Assembly (NCBI RefSeq): GCF_027532945.1
Contig: NZ_JAPZTZ010000003.1
Location: forward strand, 1-64,000
Length of the DNA stretch: 64,000 nt
Reading direction: 5' to 3'
Origin: Phreatobacter sp.
GTDB lineage: Bacteria > Pseudomonadota > Alphaproteobacteria > Rhizobiales > Phreatobacteraceae
The first letter of the stretch is position 1. Each line of letters opens with the position of its first letter. The notes beneath the pieces are model-generated. The model searched no databases. It saw only the letters and a list, made by a program, of their open reading frames with translations, and had not been told where the DNA came from. A program made the position numbers and the translations under genes. Positions 47,739-56,386 of the stretch are shown here, in pieces.

Positions 47739-48734
47739 ATGAAGGCGCTCGTCTACACGGCACCCCACAGCCTCGCCTTCCGTGACGAGCCGGACCCGGT
47801 CCCGGAAGACGGAGAGGTTCTCGTCCGTGTCGAGGCGGTCGGCATCTGCGGCTCGGACATGCATGCCTATCACGGGCATGATGCCCGCCGGCCCGCGCCG
47901 CTCATCCTCGGCCACGAGGCTGCGGGTCGGATCGTTGGCGGACCACGTGATGGCGAGCGCGTGACGATCAATCCCCTCGTCGTCGATCCGACCTGCCCCA
48001 GCGCCATCGCCGGCCGCCCTCACCTGTCACCCTCGCGCCAGATCATTTCCATGCCGCCGCGCGCCGGCGCCTTTGCCGAGTTCGTGCGGATCCCCGAGCG
48101 CAATGTCGTCGGAATCCCTGACAGCCTGCCGATCGAACATGCGGCGCTAGCGGAACCCATCGCAGTCTCGTGGCATGCGGTGTGGCTGGGGGCCCAGAAG
48201 CTTCAGCAACCTTTCGCAACCGCTCGCGTGGCTATTCTGGGCGGCGGCGCCATCGGCCTTGCCGCCGCCCTCGTAAGCCGTCTGTTCGGCGCCTCGGACA
48301 TCCGCATCGGCGAACCCAACCCGCTGCGGCGTCAGACAATCACTAAGGGCGAAGGTTTCACCGTCTATGAGCCCGGATCGGCCGGAGAACCCACCGAAAA
48401 CAGCGTCGATCTGGTCATCGATGCCGTCGGCGCCCGCGCCAGCCGGGCCGCAGCCTGTGCCATGGTGCGACCGGGCGGCGTGATCGTCCATGCCGGGCTC
48501 CTGCCGGGCCATGATGGTCTCGACATCCGCAAGATCACACTCCAGGAGGTCACGCTGACCGGCACCTATTGCTACACGCCGGTGGATTTCGCCCACACCG
48601 TCGCCGCTCTCAGCGCAGGGCGTCTGGGCGGCTTGGGCTGGTTCGAGGAACGACCGTTGAGCGCGGGCTCGTCAGCCTTCGAAGCCATTGACGCCGGCAC
48701 GACACCGGCCGCCAAGATCGTCCTGCGGCCCTGA
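47739..48734 (+). CDS. Medium-chain alcohol dehydrogenase lacking the structural-zinc cysteines
   Basis: The 331-residue protein keeps the catalytic zinc ligands of the family (C in VGICGSDMH, H-E in LGHEAAG, E in LAEPIAVSWHA) and the nucleotide loop ILGGGAIGLAAAL. The structural-zinc loop, normally four cysteines between NPLV and GRPNLC, reads NPLVVDPTCPSAIAGRPHLS and retains only one Cys. It is therefore a zinc enzyme without structural zinc, or a remodelled paralogue. It ends the HpsN-like set and may act as the HpsP-type partner. Confidence 0.78.
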   Translation: MKALVYTAPHSLAFRDEPDPVPEDGEVLVRVEAVGICGSDMHAYHGHDARRPAPLILGHEAAGRIVGGPRDGERVTINPLVVDPTCPSAIAGRPHLSPSRQIISMPPRAGAFAEFVRIPERNVVGIPDSLPIEHAALAEPIAVSWHAVWLGAQKLQQPFATARVAILGGGAIGLAAALVSRLFGASDIRIGEPNPLRRQTITKGEGFTVYEPGSAGEPTENSVDLVIDAVGARASRAAACAMVRPGGVIVHAGLLPGHDGLDIRKITLQEVTLTGTYCYTPVDFAHTVAALSAGRLGGLGWFEERPLSAGSSAFEAIDAGTTPAAKIVLRP

Positions 48735-48777
48735 TCGCGACCGTTCCCTCTGGAAGGCGCCTCGGCAAGATATCGCG

Positions 48778-48984
48778 CTAGCGTCTGGTTTCGGCAGGCT
48801 GTTGAATGTCCGCTATGGTGGCGCTCTGCCACGTATGATGACCGACTGTGCCGCCATTCTTTGCAATACCTTTTTCCAGCATCGCAACGGCACGATACAA
48901 GAGCGCCGGATCCTTGCGAATGTGCTCTGCATAGATGCGGTGATGGAGAAGGCTAGCCCGCTCCGAGATCTCATCAGCGTTCAT
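48778..48984 (-). CDS. Small protein of unknown function, possibly a truncated gene
   Basis: The frame gives 68 residues from MNADEISERASLLHHRIYAEH to a stop at 48778, with CAGGAG 8 bases before ATG 48984. The pattern of a short helical region, then KDPALLYRAVAMLEKGI and GGTVGHHTWQS, resembles small proteins found next to toxin-antitoxin genes in alphaproteobacteria. In those relatives, as I remember them, homology continues past HTWQS, so the last 15 residues here may be a replaced tail. No toxin partner is visible. Confidence 0.4.
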   Translation of the reverse strand: MNADEISERASLLHHRIYAEHIRKDPALLYRAVAMLEKGIAKNGGTVGHHTWQSATIADIQQPAETRR

Positions 48985-49385
48985 CTGATACTCCTGCTGC
49001 TGGATCACCACATCCGGGACGACGGAATTGTCCGTTCGCTTGATAATGCCTCATTCCATCAGGAGGAAAAGCAATGCGCATCGCCTCCTGCCTACTGGCC
49101 CAGACGAGCGGCATTATCGCAAGTCCGCTCGTAGCCCCTGGTCGGATGTCTGCTTTTGAGGCGCGAAGCGGACGAGTGCCGCGGACCGGTAATGGGCCCT
49201 GAGAGCGGACATCGGCAACGTCTGCGACTGGTCCCATCAGAGTCCACGCCATAGGCGGGCGCCTGTCGATGGTCGAGGGGCTTCCGACGGCGGCAAGATC
49301 CATGACCTGACGGGCGATTGCGCTGTGGTCACCGGGGCGTGGCTTTGGGGGTCTTGCAGCTGATGAGCCACCAGACGCTCTTCTG
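48985..49385. other. Non-coding stretch with dispersed repeat
   Basis: The segment about 49141-49240 holds GATGTCTGCTTTTGAGGCG and CGAAGCGGACG, then AATGGGCCC, then AGCGGACATCGGCAACGTC. Parts of it recur at 6303-6350 (reverse) and 33655-33715. This is an interspersed repeat of the AAGCGGACA type seen in Rhizobiales. No gene is supported. Confidence 0.6.
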
Positions 49386-50399
49386 CTAGCTCATCCTTAC
49401 GAGGTACCCGACGTCTGACGGAGTGACGATGCCCCGGACCATCTCGATGCGATAGACGGCACGGTCGAGAGAGAGAACCAGGTGCTCGCGCAGCGCGTCA
49501 GCGGCCTCATCGACATGACCTCCGACCAAGCGATCGAGAACACGACGATGCTCGGGCAGGAACGGCTCGGTCGGAAAGATCCGGGGGGCGGTCATGTAGA
49601 GGAAGCTATGGGCGCTGAGCAGCGACTGATAGAGGGCGATGGCCTCGACCATGGTGCGATTGCCGCAATGGCCAAGGAGGTCGACATGCAGCTCGCGCTC
49701 CAACCGATCGAGTTCCGGTCCGTCGAGTTCCTCGGCGCGGCCGATCGCTTCGTCGATGCTGGCGAGGAGCGATGAAGCCATGGACGGGGGAAGGCGCGGC
49801 GCGGCGTTGATCAAGGCCTGGGGTTCGAGGGCCCGGCGCATCTCATAGAGATCGGCCATATAGTCGCGCCCGAGACCCGGCACATACCATCGCGACCGCT
49901 TGTCCTGTTTGACGATGCCGCGCTGTTGCAGGCGACCCAGCACCTCACGGGCAACCGTCCGCGATACCCCATAGTGCTCGGCAAGCTCGGCCTCGACGAT
50001 GCGCCAGGAGCCGAACGACATCCGGGCCACGAGGGTCGCCTCGACATCGCCGTAGATTCGCGCCCAGCTCGCCTCGGCGGCGATCCGCACCGCGCTTTCC
50101 CGGCCAAAAGCGGGCCGCGCTCCCTCCGGCTGAGGCGCAGACGCACCAACCACATAGGTCAGGCCACGGCCAGAGAGCCAGCCGGCCGCCTTCAGCTCCT
50201 CCAATGCCCGCCTCACCGGCCCCCGGCTGGTGCCGAATTCGCGAGCCACCGCAGCGGTGCGCAGAACAGTGCCGGGGGCCAGGGCGCCGGACGCAAGACG
50301 CTCCGTCAGCGCGCCCACGAGCTGTTCGAACACACGCGGTGCCTTGCCCTGAAATGCCTGCTGCGACACGTCCAGCACTTTGCGAGCCCCGCGGTCCAT
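49386..50399 (-). CDS. GntR-family regulator with two winged-helix domains and FCD domain
   Basis: The 337-residue protein has two GntR-type winged helices: the first about residues 15-75 (GALAPGTVLRTAAVAREFGTS, VRRALEELKAAGWL), the second about 95-155 (SWRIVEAELAEHYGVSRTVA, EVLGRLQQRGIV). An FCD helical domain follows (about 165-310: MRRALEPQALINAAP, LERELHVDLLGHCGN, REHLVLSLDRA). Standard members have one winged helix and about 230 residues. ATG 50399 follows GGAGGGAGGG. It is divergent from the SDR/Ldh_2/TRAP operon and probably binds the GTGTATACAC site. Confidence 0.85.
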   Translation of the reverse strand: MDRGARKVLDVSQQAFQGKAPRVFEQLVGALTERLASGALAPGTVLRTAAVAREFGTSRGPVRRALEELKAAGWLSGRGLTYVVGASAPQPEGARPAFGRESAVRIAAEASWARIYGDVEATLVARMSFGSWRIVEAELAEHYGVSRTVAREVLGRLQQRGIVKQDKRSRWYVPGLGRDYMADLYEMRRALEPQALINAAPRLPPSMASSLLASIDEAIGRAEELDGPELDRLERELHVDLLGHCGNRTMVEAIALYQSLLSAHSFLYMTAPRIFPTEPFLPEHRRVLDRLVGGHVDEAADALREHLVLSLDRAVYRIEMVRGIVTPSDVGYLVRMS

Positions 50400-50470
50400 C
50401 GACCCTCCCTCCAGTCTAGCGCGACCGCCGGTCGCAGAAACAGAGGTTGTCCGGCACATAAAAATGTCTA

Positions 50471-50480
50471 GTGTATACAC
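50471..50480. promoter_or_regulatory. GntR/FCD-type operator
   Basis: GTGTATACAC is a perfect palindrome with the GTATAC core favoured by FCD-type GntR regulators. It lies between the regulator start (50399) and the SDR start (50509). An upstream in-frame ATG at 50464 would put this site inside the coding region, which argues for the later GTG start. Confidence 0.7.
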
Positions 50481-50508
50481 AAAACAAGAATGGCATCGGG
50501 AGTGCGTC

Positions 50509-51252
50509 GTGACAGGAAGGCTGCAGGGCAAGCGGGTTCTGGTGACCGGCGCCGGCCAGGGTATCGGTCGGGCCATTGCACTCGCCTGTGCCGGCGAAGG
50601 CGCCAGCGTCCTCGCCACGAGCCGGACGTTGGCGAAGCTTCAGGATCTGCCCGGGCTGTCATCCGCCATTGTCATCGCCGCGCTCGACGTGACGGATGAC
50701 CGGGCCATTCCACCCGTGATCGCTGAGGCGGGTGCCGTTGACGTTCTGATCCATGCTGCGGGCTGGGTGCATTCCGGCACCATCCTCGATTGCTCGCCGG
50801 ACGACTGGGCGCGCAGCCTCGACCAGAACGCCACCTCCGCCTATCGCATGATGCGCGCCGTCCTGCCGGGCATGCTGGATCGGGGGCACGGCACCATCGT
50901 CAACGTGGCCTCCGTCGCGTCCAGCCTGACGGGCGTCGCCGGCCGCACGGCCTATGGAGCCAGCAAGGCGGCGCTGATCGGACTCAGCAAGGCCGTGGCC
51001 CGCGACTTCATCAGCCGCGGCATCCGCTGCAACGTGTTGTGCCCTGGCACGACGGACACCCCCTCGCTCGCCGAGCGCATCTCGGCCAATTCCGACGCCG
51101 AGGCCGCGCGCAAGGCGATGATCGCCCGCCATCCCATCGGCCGGCTCGCCTCAGTGGACGAGATGGCGGCTGCCGCCGTCTTCCTCGCCAGCGACGAGAG
51201 CGGGTTCATGACCGGGCAGTTGCTCGTCATCGACGGGGGGCAGACGCTGTGA
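50509..51252 (+). CDS. Short-chain dehydrogenase/reductase
   Basis: The 247-residue classical SDR has TGAGQGIGRAIA (cofactor loop), ALDVTDD (NAD-preferring acidic residue), LIHAAG, Ser-Tyr-Lys in NVASVASSL and AYGASKAALI, and TGQLLVIDGGQTL at the end. GTG 50509 has CGGGAG upstream. It is close to the 3-hydroxybutyrate/2-keto-3-deoxyfuconate dehydrogenase branch. It overlaps the next gene by 4 bp (GTGA), so the two enzymes are co-translated and likely act in sequence. Confidence 0.8.
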   Translation: MTGRLQGKRVLVTGAGQGIGRAIALACAGEGASVLATSRTLAKLQDLPGLSSAIVIAALDVTDDRAIPPVIAEAGAVDVLIHAAGWVHSGTILDCSPDDWARSLDQNATSAYRMMRAVLPGMLDRGHGTIVNVASVASSLTGVAGRTAYGASKAALIGLSKAVARDFISRGIRCNVLCPGTTDTPSLAERISANSDAEAARKAMIARHPIGRLASVDEMAAAAVFLASDESGFMTGQLLVIDGGQTL

Positions 51253-52349
51253 GCACGGCCTCCGTCACCCCGGCCCCATCAGTCGATTCCGTGGTCCGTG
51301 TCGCGCCGTCTGCCCTTGAGCGCTTCTGCCAGGGTGTCCTTGCCGCGGCGGGTGCCGATGCGGCGACGGCTGTGGCTGCGACCCGGGCGATGATGCACGG
51401 CTCGCTCTTCGGCATCGACAGCCACGGCGTCCGCCTCACCGGCCATTACGTGAAGGCCATCGAGGGTGGCCGGGTGATCGGCAAGCCCCACATCGAGGTG
51501 ACCCGCACCGGGCCGGCGGCCGCCGTGCTCGACGGCGGCGACGGTCACGGCGCAGTGGTCACCTTCGCCGCCATGGAGGCGGCATGCGACATGGCCACGA
51601 CGGCCGGGATCGCCGCGGTGGCGATCCGCCGGTCTTCCCATTTCGGCGCGGCGGGCGCCTATGCGCTGGCTGCCGCGGAAGCCGGCTTCATCGGCATCGC
51701 CGTCTGCAATTCCGACAGTTTCATGCGGCTGCATGGCGGCGCTGAGCGGTTCCACGGCACCAATCCCATCGCGGCGGGCGTGCCCGTGGCTGGCGGCAAG
51801 CCCTGGCTTCTGGACATGGCCACAAGCGCCATCCCCTACAACCGTGTCCTGCTCTACCGCAGCCTCGGACTGCCGCTGCCCGACGGCGTCGCCTCGGATG
51901 GCGCCGGCATCGACATCGCGGACCCCCACGGGGTGGAGATGCTCGCCCCCCTCGGGGCTGCCTTCGGCCATAAGGGAGCGGGCCTCGCCGGCCTCGTGGA
52001 GATCCTCTCCGCCGTCCTGACGGGCATGCGGCTGTCCTTCGACATCGCCCCCATGGGCGGGCCGGATTTTTCCACGCCGCGCGGCATGGGGGCCTTCGTC
52101 GTGGCAATCCGGCCCGACGCCTTCATCGACCGGGACAGCTTCGACGCAGCGATGCGGCGCTATCTCGACCGGCTGCGCGGTTCGTGCACGGCACCGGGGG
52201 CCGCCGTCATGGCGCCCGGCGACAGGGAATGGGCGGAAGCCGAGAGGCGCCGCCAGGACGGGATCCCGGTGGACCCCGTCACGATCGAGGATTTCACCGC
52301 GTTGGCGAAGCGCCTCGGCGTTCCGCTGCCGGTCTTCGATCGCAATTGA
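51249..52349 (+). CDS. Malate/L-lactate/sulfolactate dehydrogenase family (Ldh_2, ComC-like) protein
   Basis: The 366-residue protein has the Ldh_2 pattern: FGIDSHGVRLTGHYV (catalytic His), AVAIRRSSHFGAAGAYA, NPIAAGVPV and AFGHKGAGLAGLVEILS. The family oxidises 2-hydroxy acids to 2-oxo acids with NAD(P)+ and includes ComC, the (R)-sulfolactate dehydrogenase. Together with the HpsN-like enzyme upstream it could take sulfolactate to sulfopyruvate; malate, lactate or ureidoglycolate-type substrates are alternatives. The GTG start overlaps the SDR stop. Confidence 0.8.
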   Translation: MSTASVTPAPSVDSVVRVAPSALERFCQGVLAAAGADAATAVAATRAMMHGSLFGIDSHGVRLTGHYVKAIEGGRVIGKPHIEVTRTGPAAAVLDGGDGHGAVVTFAAMEAACDMATTAGIAAVAIRRSSHFGAAGAYALAAAEAGFIGIAVCNSDSFMRLHGGAERFHGTNPIAAGVPVAGGKPWLLDMATSAIPYNRVLLYRSLGLPLPDGVASDGAGIDIADPHGVEMLAPLGAAFGHKGAGLAGLVEILSAVLTGMRLSFDIAPMGGPDFSTPRGMGAFVVAIRPDAFIDRDSFDAAMRRYLDRLRGSCTAPGAAVMAPGDREWAEAERRRQDGIPVDPVTIEDFTALAKRLGVPLPVFDRN

Positions 52350-52407
52350 TGACGCATTGGACACCACGACCGTTCCCCAGAGGACGGCACACCAGGGAGA
52401 AGGAACG

Positions 52408-53403
52408 ATGAAGACGGGTCTCAAGACCATGGCCGGCCTGCTTGCCGGCGTGGCGCTCTCGCTCGCCATGCCGGCGCCGGCGGCCGCCCAGCAGTTCACG
52501 CTCAGGCTCAACCACGTGCTGGCGCCGACCGAGCCGTTCCACGAAGGATTCCAGCTCTGGGCGCGTCGCGTCGAGGAGCGCACCCGCGGCGCCCTGCGCA
52601 TGCAGATCTTCCACTCCGCCCAGTTGGGCGTCGAGGAGGACATCATCGAGCAGATGCGCCAGGGCGCGAATATCGGCCAGAACACCGATGCCGCGCGCCT
52701 CGGCACCTATGTCCGCGGCATCGCGGTGATGAACGGTCCCTATTTCGCCGAGACTCTCGACGAGGTGGCGAAGCTCAGGGAGTCGCCCACCATCAAGCGC
52801 TTCGTCGACGAGCTCGCCAATCAGCACGGCCTGCGCGTCGTCTGCTTCGACTGGGTGCAGGGCATGCGCCACTTCTACACCAACAAGCCCGTGCGCAAGC
52901 CTGAGGACCTCGCAGGCCTGCGCATCCGCACGCCGCCGGCCCCCATCTGGCAGGAATCGATCCGCGCGCTCGGCGCCTCGCCGGTCGCGATGGCCTTCGG
53001 CGAGATGTATCCGGCGCTCCAGCAGAAGGCGATCGACGGCGTCGAGCTCGTGCACAACAACATTCCCGGCCGCCGCTTCTGGGAGGTGCTGAGCCACGCC
53101 AACGAGACCTCGCACATCCTGCTGATCAACTTCCAGGTCGTCGGCTCCCAGTTCTTCAACCGTCTGCCGGCCGAACTCCAGACCGCGCTGGTGGAGGAGT
53201 GCCAGAAGGCCGGCCGCGAAACCTCGGAGAAGATCCTCGCCTCGGAGGCGCAGGTGCGCCAGACGCTGCGCGAGCGCGGCATGACGCTGGTCACCGACAT
53301 CGATCTCGCCGCCTTCCGCCGCGCCGGCGAGCGCGCCTATCAGACGCTGAACCTGCTCGAAGTGCGCGACGCCGTGCACCGCGAGATCGGCAAGCAGCGC
53401 TGA
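52408..53403 (+). CDS. dctP: TRAP transporter substrate-binding protein (DctP)
   Basis: The 331-residue periplasmic protein has a signal peptide ending AAAQQ and the DctP pattern: FTLRLNHVLAPTEPFHEGFQ (with the GF-LWARRVEERT helix), NKPVRKPEDLAGLRIRTPP with the carboxylate-binding Arg, and PALQQKAIDGVELVHNN. GAGAAGGAAC precedes ATG 52408. It binds an organic acid or sulfonate and delivers it to the QM membrane proteins encoded next. Confidence 0.87.
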   Translation: MKTGLKTMAGLLAGVALSLAMPAPAAAQQFTLRLNHVLAPTEPFHEGFQLWARRVEERTRGALRMQIFHSAQLGVEEDIIEQMRQGANIGQNTDAARLGTYVRGIAVMNGPYFAETLDEVAKLRESPTIKRFVDELANQHGLRVVCFDWVQGMRHFYTNKPVRKPEDLAGLRIRTPPAPIWQESIRALGASPVAMAFGEMYPALQQKAIDGVELVHNNIPGRRFWEVLSHANETSHILLINFQVVGSQFFNRLPAELQTALVEECQKAGRETSEKILASEAQVRQTLRERGMTLVTDIDLAAFRRAGERAYQTLNLLEVRDAVHREIGKQR

Positions 53404-53423
53404 CACGGCTCCAGCACGAGGGC

Positions 53424-53918
53424 ATGACGATGCGATCCTTCCACCATCACCTCGGCCGCGCCGAGGCCGTGATCGCCGGCAGCTTCCTCGTGCTGATGGT
53501 CGTCCTGATCTTCGCCGGCGGCGTCGGTCGACTGATGGGCTATCCGCTCAATTGGTCGGGCGATGCCGCCACGGCGCTCTTTGCCTGGGCCTGCTTCCTC
53601 AGTGCCGATATCGCCTGGCGCCACAACGCCTTCATGTCGGTCGATCTCCTGATCGACCGACTCACCCCATCGGCGCGCCACGCCCTGGTGATCGCCAACC
53701 ACCTGATCGTCCTCGCCTTCCTCGCCTTCATCGTGGTCGCGGGCCTGTGGCTCGCCTGGATCAGCCGGGCCCGGACGTTCCAGGGCCTTCCCAACGTCAG
53801 CTATTCCATCGTCACGCTCAGCCTGCCGATCGGCTGCGCGCTGATGTTCCTGACATCCGCTTTCAAGCTGCTCGACCATCTCAAGGCCGGGCCACGGCCG
53901 GCGACCGAGGAAGAGTGA
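53424..53918 (+). CDS. dctQ: TRAP transporter small membrane subunit (DctQ)
   Basis: The 164-residue protein has four membrane spans (about 15-37, 47-68, 88-112, 128-148) and the DctQ block WACFLSADIAWRHNAFMSVD. It supports the DctM subunit. ATG 53424 lies 20 bp after the dctP stop. Confidence 0.86.
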   Translation: MTMRSFHHHLGRAEAVIAGSFLVLMVVLIFAGGVGRLMGYPLNWSGDAATALFAWACFLSADIAWRHNAFMSVDLLIDRLTPSARHALVIANHLIVLAFLAFIVVAGLWLAWISRARTFQGLPNVSYSIVTLSLPIGCALMFLTSAFKLLDHLKAGPRPATEEE

Positions 53919-53927
53919 GGACCGCCC

Positions 53928-55211
53928 ATGCTCACAGTCTTCATCGCCTTCCTCGTCCTCACCCTCGTCGGCGTACCCGTGGCCTTCGCGCTGGGCATTT
54001 CGGGCGCCATCTTCTTCATCCTCAACCCGGACATCCCCTTCACCGTCCCGGTCCAGCTGACGGTGTCGCAGACGCAGAACTTCGCGCTGCTGGCCATCCC
54101 GCTGTTCATCATGGCGGGCAATTTCCTCAACCAGTCGGCCATCACCGAGCGGATGATCCAGCTCGCCACCGTGCTGGTCGGCCGGCTCAAGGGCGGCCTC
54201 GCGCAGGTCGACCTCGCGCTCTCGGGCCTCATGGGCGGTGTCTCGGGCTCGGCCATTGCCGATGCGGCCATGTCGGCGCGCATGCTCGGCCCGAACATGA
54301 TCAAGCGCGGCATGTCGAAGGGCTTCGTCGCCGGCATCATCTCCTATTCGTCATTGCTGACGCCGGTGATCCCGCCGGGCATCGGCATGATCCTCTACGG
54401 GACGGTGGGACAGGTCTCGATCGGCCGGCTGTTCGCAGCGGGTTTCGTGCCGGCCTTCCTGCTCTGGGCGGCCATGGCGGCGGTCATCTGGGTGGTGGCG
54501 CGGCGACGCGGCTATGATGCCGAACTCAAGGAACGGCCGACGGTTCGCCAGATCGGCAGCGCCTTCAAGGCCAGCATCTGGGCGATCCTTTTTCCCGTCT
54601 TCCTGCTGCTTGGTCTGCGCTGGGGCGTCTTCACGCCCTCCGAGGTCGGCGCCTTCGCGGTGGTCTATGCCGTGGGCGTCGGGATCTTCGCCCATCGAGC
54701 GCTCACCCGTGCCGGCTTCCTCGAAGGGCTCGAGATGAGCCTCAGGGACGTCGGCTCGGTCATGTTCCTGCTCTCTCTCGCTGCGATCTTCAGCTACGGC
54801 ATCGTCTACGAGCAGGTGCCGGACACCATCTCGCGCTGGGTGCTGGGGGTGAGCCGCGACCTTGAGACGGTGATGGTCATCATCGTGCTCCTGGTCATCG
54901 TCGCGGGCTTCGTTGTCGACGGGGCCATCCTCATCGTTATGCTGACGCCGATCTTCCTGCCGCTGATCCTCAGCCTCGGCGGCGACCCCGTCCATTTCGG
55001 CATCATCTTCATCATCGCGGCAACCATCGGCAATTTCACACCGCCCGTCGGTGCCGCCATGTTCGCCGTCTGCACGATCCTGAAGGTGTCGATCGCCGAC
55101 TACACACGGGAATCCCTGCCCTTCTTCATCGCGGTCTGTGCCATCACGCTGCTGATGATCTTCACACCCGCCCTGGTGTTGTGGATCCCCGACCTCATGT
55201 TCGCGCGTTAG
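53928..55211 (+). CDS. dctM: TRAP transporter large membrane subunit (DctM)
   Basis: The 427-residue protein has about twelve spans and the DctM motifs LLAIPLFIMAGNFLNQS, LSGLMGGVSGSAIADAAMSARML, LTPVIPPGIGMILYG and IGNFTPPVGAAMFAVC. It is the sodium-driven transport path of the system. The gene follows dctQ by 9 bp and completes the operon that starts with the SDR at 50509. Confidence 0.88.
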   Translation: MLTVFIAFLVLTLVGVPVAFALGISGAIFFILNPDIPFTVPVQLTVSQTQNFALLAIPLFIMAGNFLNQSAITERMIQLATVLVGRLKGGLAQVDLALSGLMGGVSGSAIADAAMSARMLGPNMIKRGMSKGFVAGIISYSSLLTPVIPPGIGMILYGTVGQVSIGRLFAAGFVPAFLLWAAMAAVIWVVARRRGYDAELKERPTVRQIGSAFKASIWAILFPVFLLLGLRWGVFTPSEVGAFAVVYAVGVGIFAHRALTRAGFLEGLEMSLRDVGSVMFLLSLAAIFSYGIVYEQVPDTISRWVLGVSRDLETVMVIIVLLVIVAGFVVDGAILIVMLTPIFLPLILSLGGDPVHFGIIFIIAATIGNFTPPVGAAMFAVCTILKVSIADYTRESLPFFIAVCAITLLMIFTPALVLWIPDLMFAR

Positions 55212-55295
55212 CGTCTGCTGAAGCGACGGTTCTCCAGCTCCAGAGAAACCGAGCCTTTGCCTTGATGGCCGGATGCAAGCTCGCATGCCCTTCGC

Positions 55296-55481
55296 GGCGA
55301 CCAGGTCGCGAAGGCTCCCGGCGAGACCCGTCTCGTTCCGACGGTCTCGGCCCGTCATCCCCTGCACCGCGTGACGGTTGACGTCTTTCCAACCGAGGCC
55401 GTCGAGACCTTCGCCCGAATTCTCGTCACGATCGACAATCTGGCGGCAGGCCAAGGAGCCTTGGCCGCCAAGGAAGCGTAA
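55296..55481 (+). pseudogene. Relic of a second tniQ gene (C-terminal end only)
   Basis: The plus-strand frame from 55296 to a stop at 55479-55481 reads GDQVAKA, then LVPTVSARHPLHR, DVFPTEAVETFA and VTIDNLAAGQG. It aligns without gaps with the C-terminus of the TniQ protein at about 5545-5690 (DRVANAL, IVPTIPARHPVHR, DVVPTEAVEAFA, VTLHNLAAERG), with roughly 60% identity over about 55 residues. Upstream an in-frame stop at 55263 and unrelated sequence show the gene is truncated. The rest of 55212-55590 holds no other gene. Confidence 0.8.
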
Positions 55482-55590
55482 CCGAATATCCCTCATCAGC
55501 CTGTCTCCATCGACCCGAGAACGAGGCGGACTTGCCATTGGCCCGCAAATGAAGGAGGCCTCGTCGCTCCAAGGGGGACCGGGACGATCC

Positions 55591-56307
55591 ATGGCGAAGA
55601 CGCGCTTTCCGGTCTGGAGGCTCATCCAGAGCGATCTCGAGGCCGAGATCCGCGCCGGCCTGATTGGCCCCGGCGACCAGCTCCCCTCCGAACACGATCT
55701 TGCCGAGCGCTTCGGCGTGAACCGCCACACGGTGCGCATGGCGCTCGCCAATCTGGCCATGCTCGGGCTGGTGCGGGCCCGGCGCGGGCGCGGCGTCTTC
55801 GTTGAGGACAGGCCGCCGGAATATCGCATCACCCGCGATTCCAAGTGGAGTGAGATCGAGCGGCAGATGAATGCCGGCCCCTCCGGGCGTGTGGTGGGGA
55901 CGGAGGAGCGGATCGCCACCGCCGCCATCGCCGGACATCTCGGTGTCACCGAAGGCACGCCGTTGATCCTGATCGAAACGGTGCGCGGCGCCAGCCCCTC
56001 CCTGCTCATCTACAGCTACCACCTGTTCGAGCGCAGTCGCTTTCACGGCATCGGCGAGGCGGTGGCCAATTCCGGCAGTTTCACCCGTGCGCTCGCCGAT
56101 TTCGGCGTCGACGCCTTCTACCGTGCCTCGACCTGGCTCGACTGTCGCATGCCGCGCCCCCGCGAGGCCGAAGCGCTGTCGATCCCGCTCGATGCGCCTG
56201 TCATGGTGATGATGTACGTCGACAGCGACGCGGACGGCCGTCCCCTGCTCTACGGGAACGCAGTCATTCCTTCCGGCAGCCTCATCGTCCGGATCGACAC
56301 GCTCTGA
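55591..56307 (+). CDS. GntR-family regulator, HutC/UTRA type (PhnF-like)
   Basis: The 238-residue protein has a GntR winged helix (AEIRAGLIGPGDQLPSEHDLA, FGVNRHTVRMALANLAMLGLV; about 15-75) and a UTRA effector domain (GTPLILIETVRGASPSLLIYS, YHLFERSRF, FGVDAFYRASTW). PhnF-like regulators of this class control phosphonate genes. It reads toward the organophosphorus transport genes, 79 bp away, with an inverted repeat in the gap. ATG 55591 follows a G-rich stretch; the longer frame runs back over the tniQ relic and is unlikely. Confidence 0.85.
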   Translation: MAKTRFPVWRLIQSDLEAEIRAGLIGPGDQLPSEHDLAERFGVNRHTVRMALANLAMLGLVRARRGRGVFVEDRPPEYRITRDSKWSEIERQMNAGPSGRVVGTEERIATAAIAGHLGVTEGTPLILIETVRGASPSLLIYSYHLFERSRFHGIGEAVANSGSFTRALADFGVDAFYRASTWLDCRMPRPREAEALSIPLDAPVMVMMYVDSDADGRPLLYGNAVIPSGSLIVRIDTL

Positions 56308-56326
56308 GCCATTCGTCACATGTCCG

Positions 56327-56354
56327 TTAACTTGTCGAGTTAAAGGCGACAAGT
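56327..56354. promoter_or_regulatory. Candidate operator with nested inverted repeats
   Basis: TTAAC-7-GTTAA (56327-56343) overlaps ACTTGTCG-9-CGACAAGT (56330-56354). These dyads lie between the PhnF-like regulator and the ABC ATPase, upstream of the whole transport operon. They are plausible binding sites for the regulator; the assignment is inferred from position. Confidence 0.5.
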
Positions 56355-56386
56355 GAGGCGCCGCTGGCGTCGTTGGGCAGGACGCC

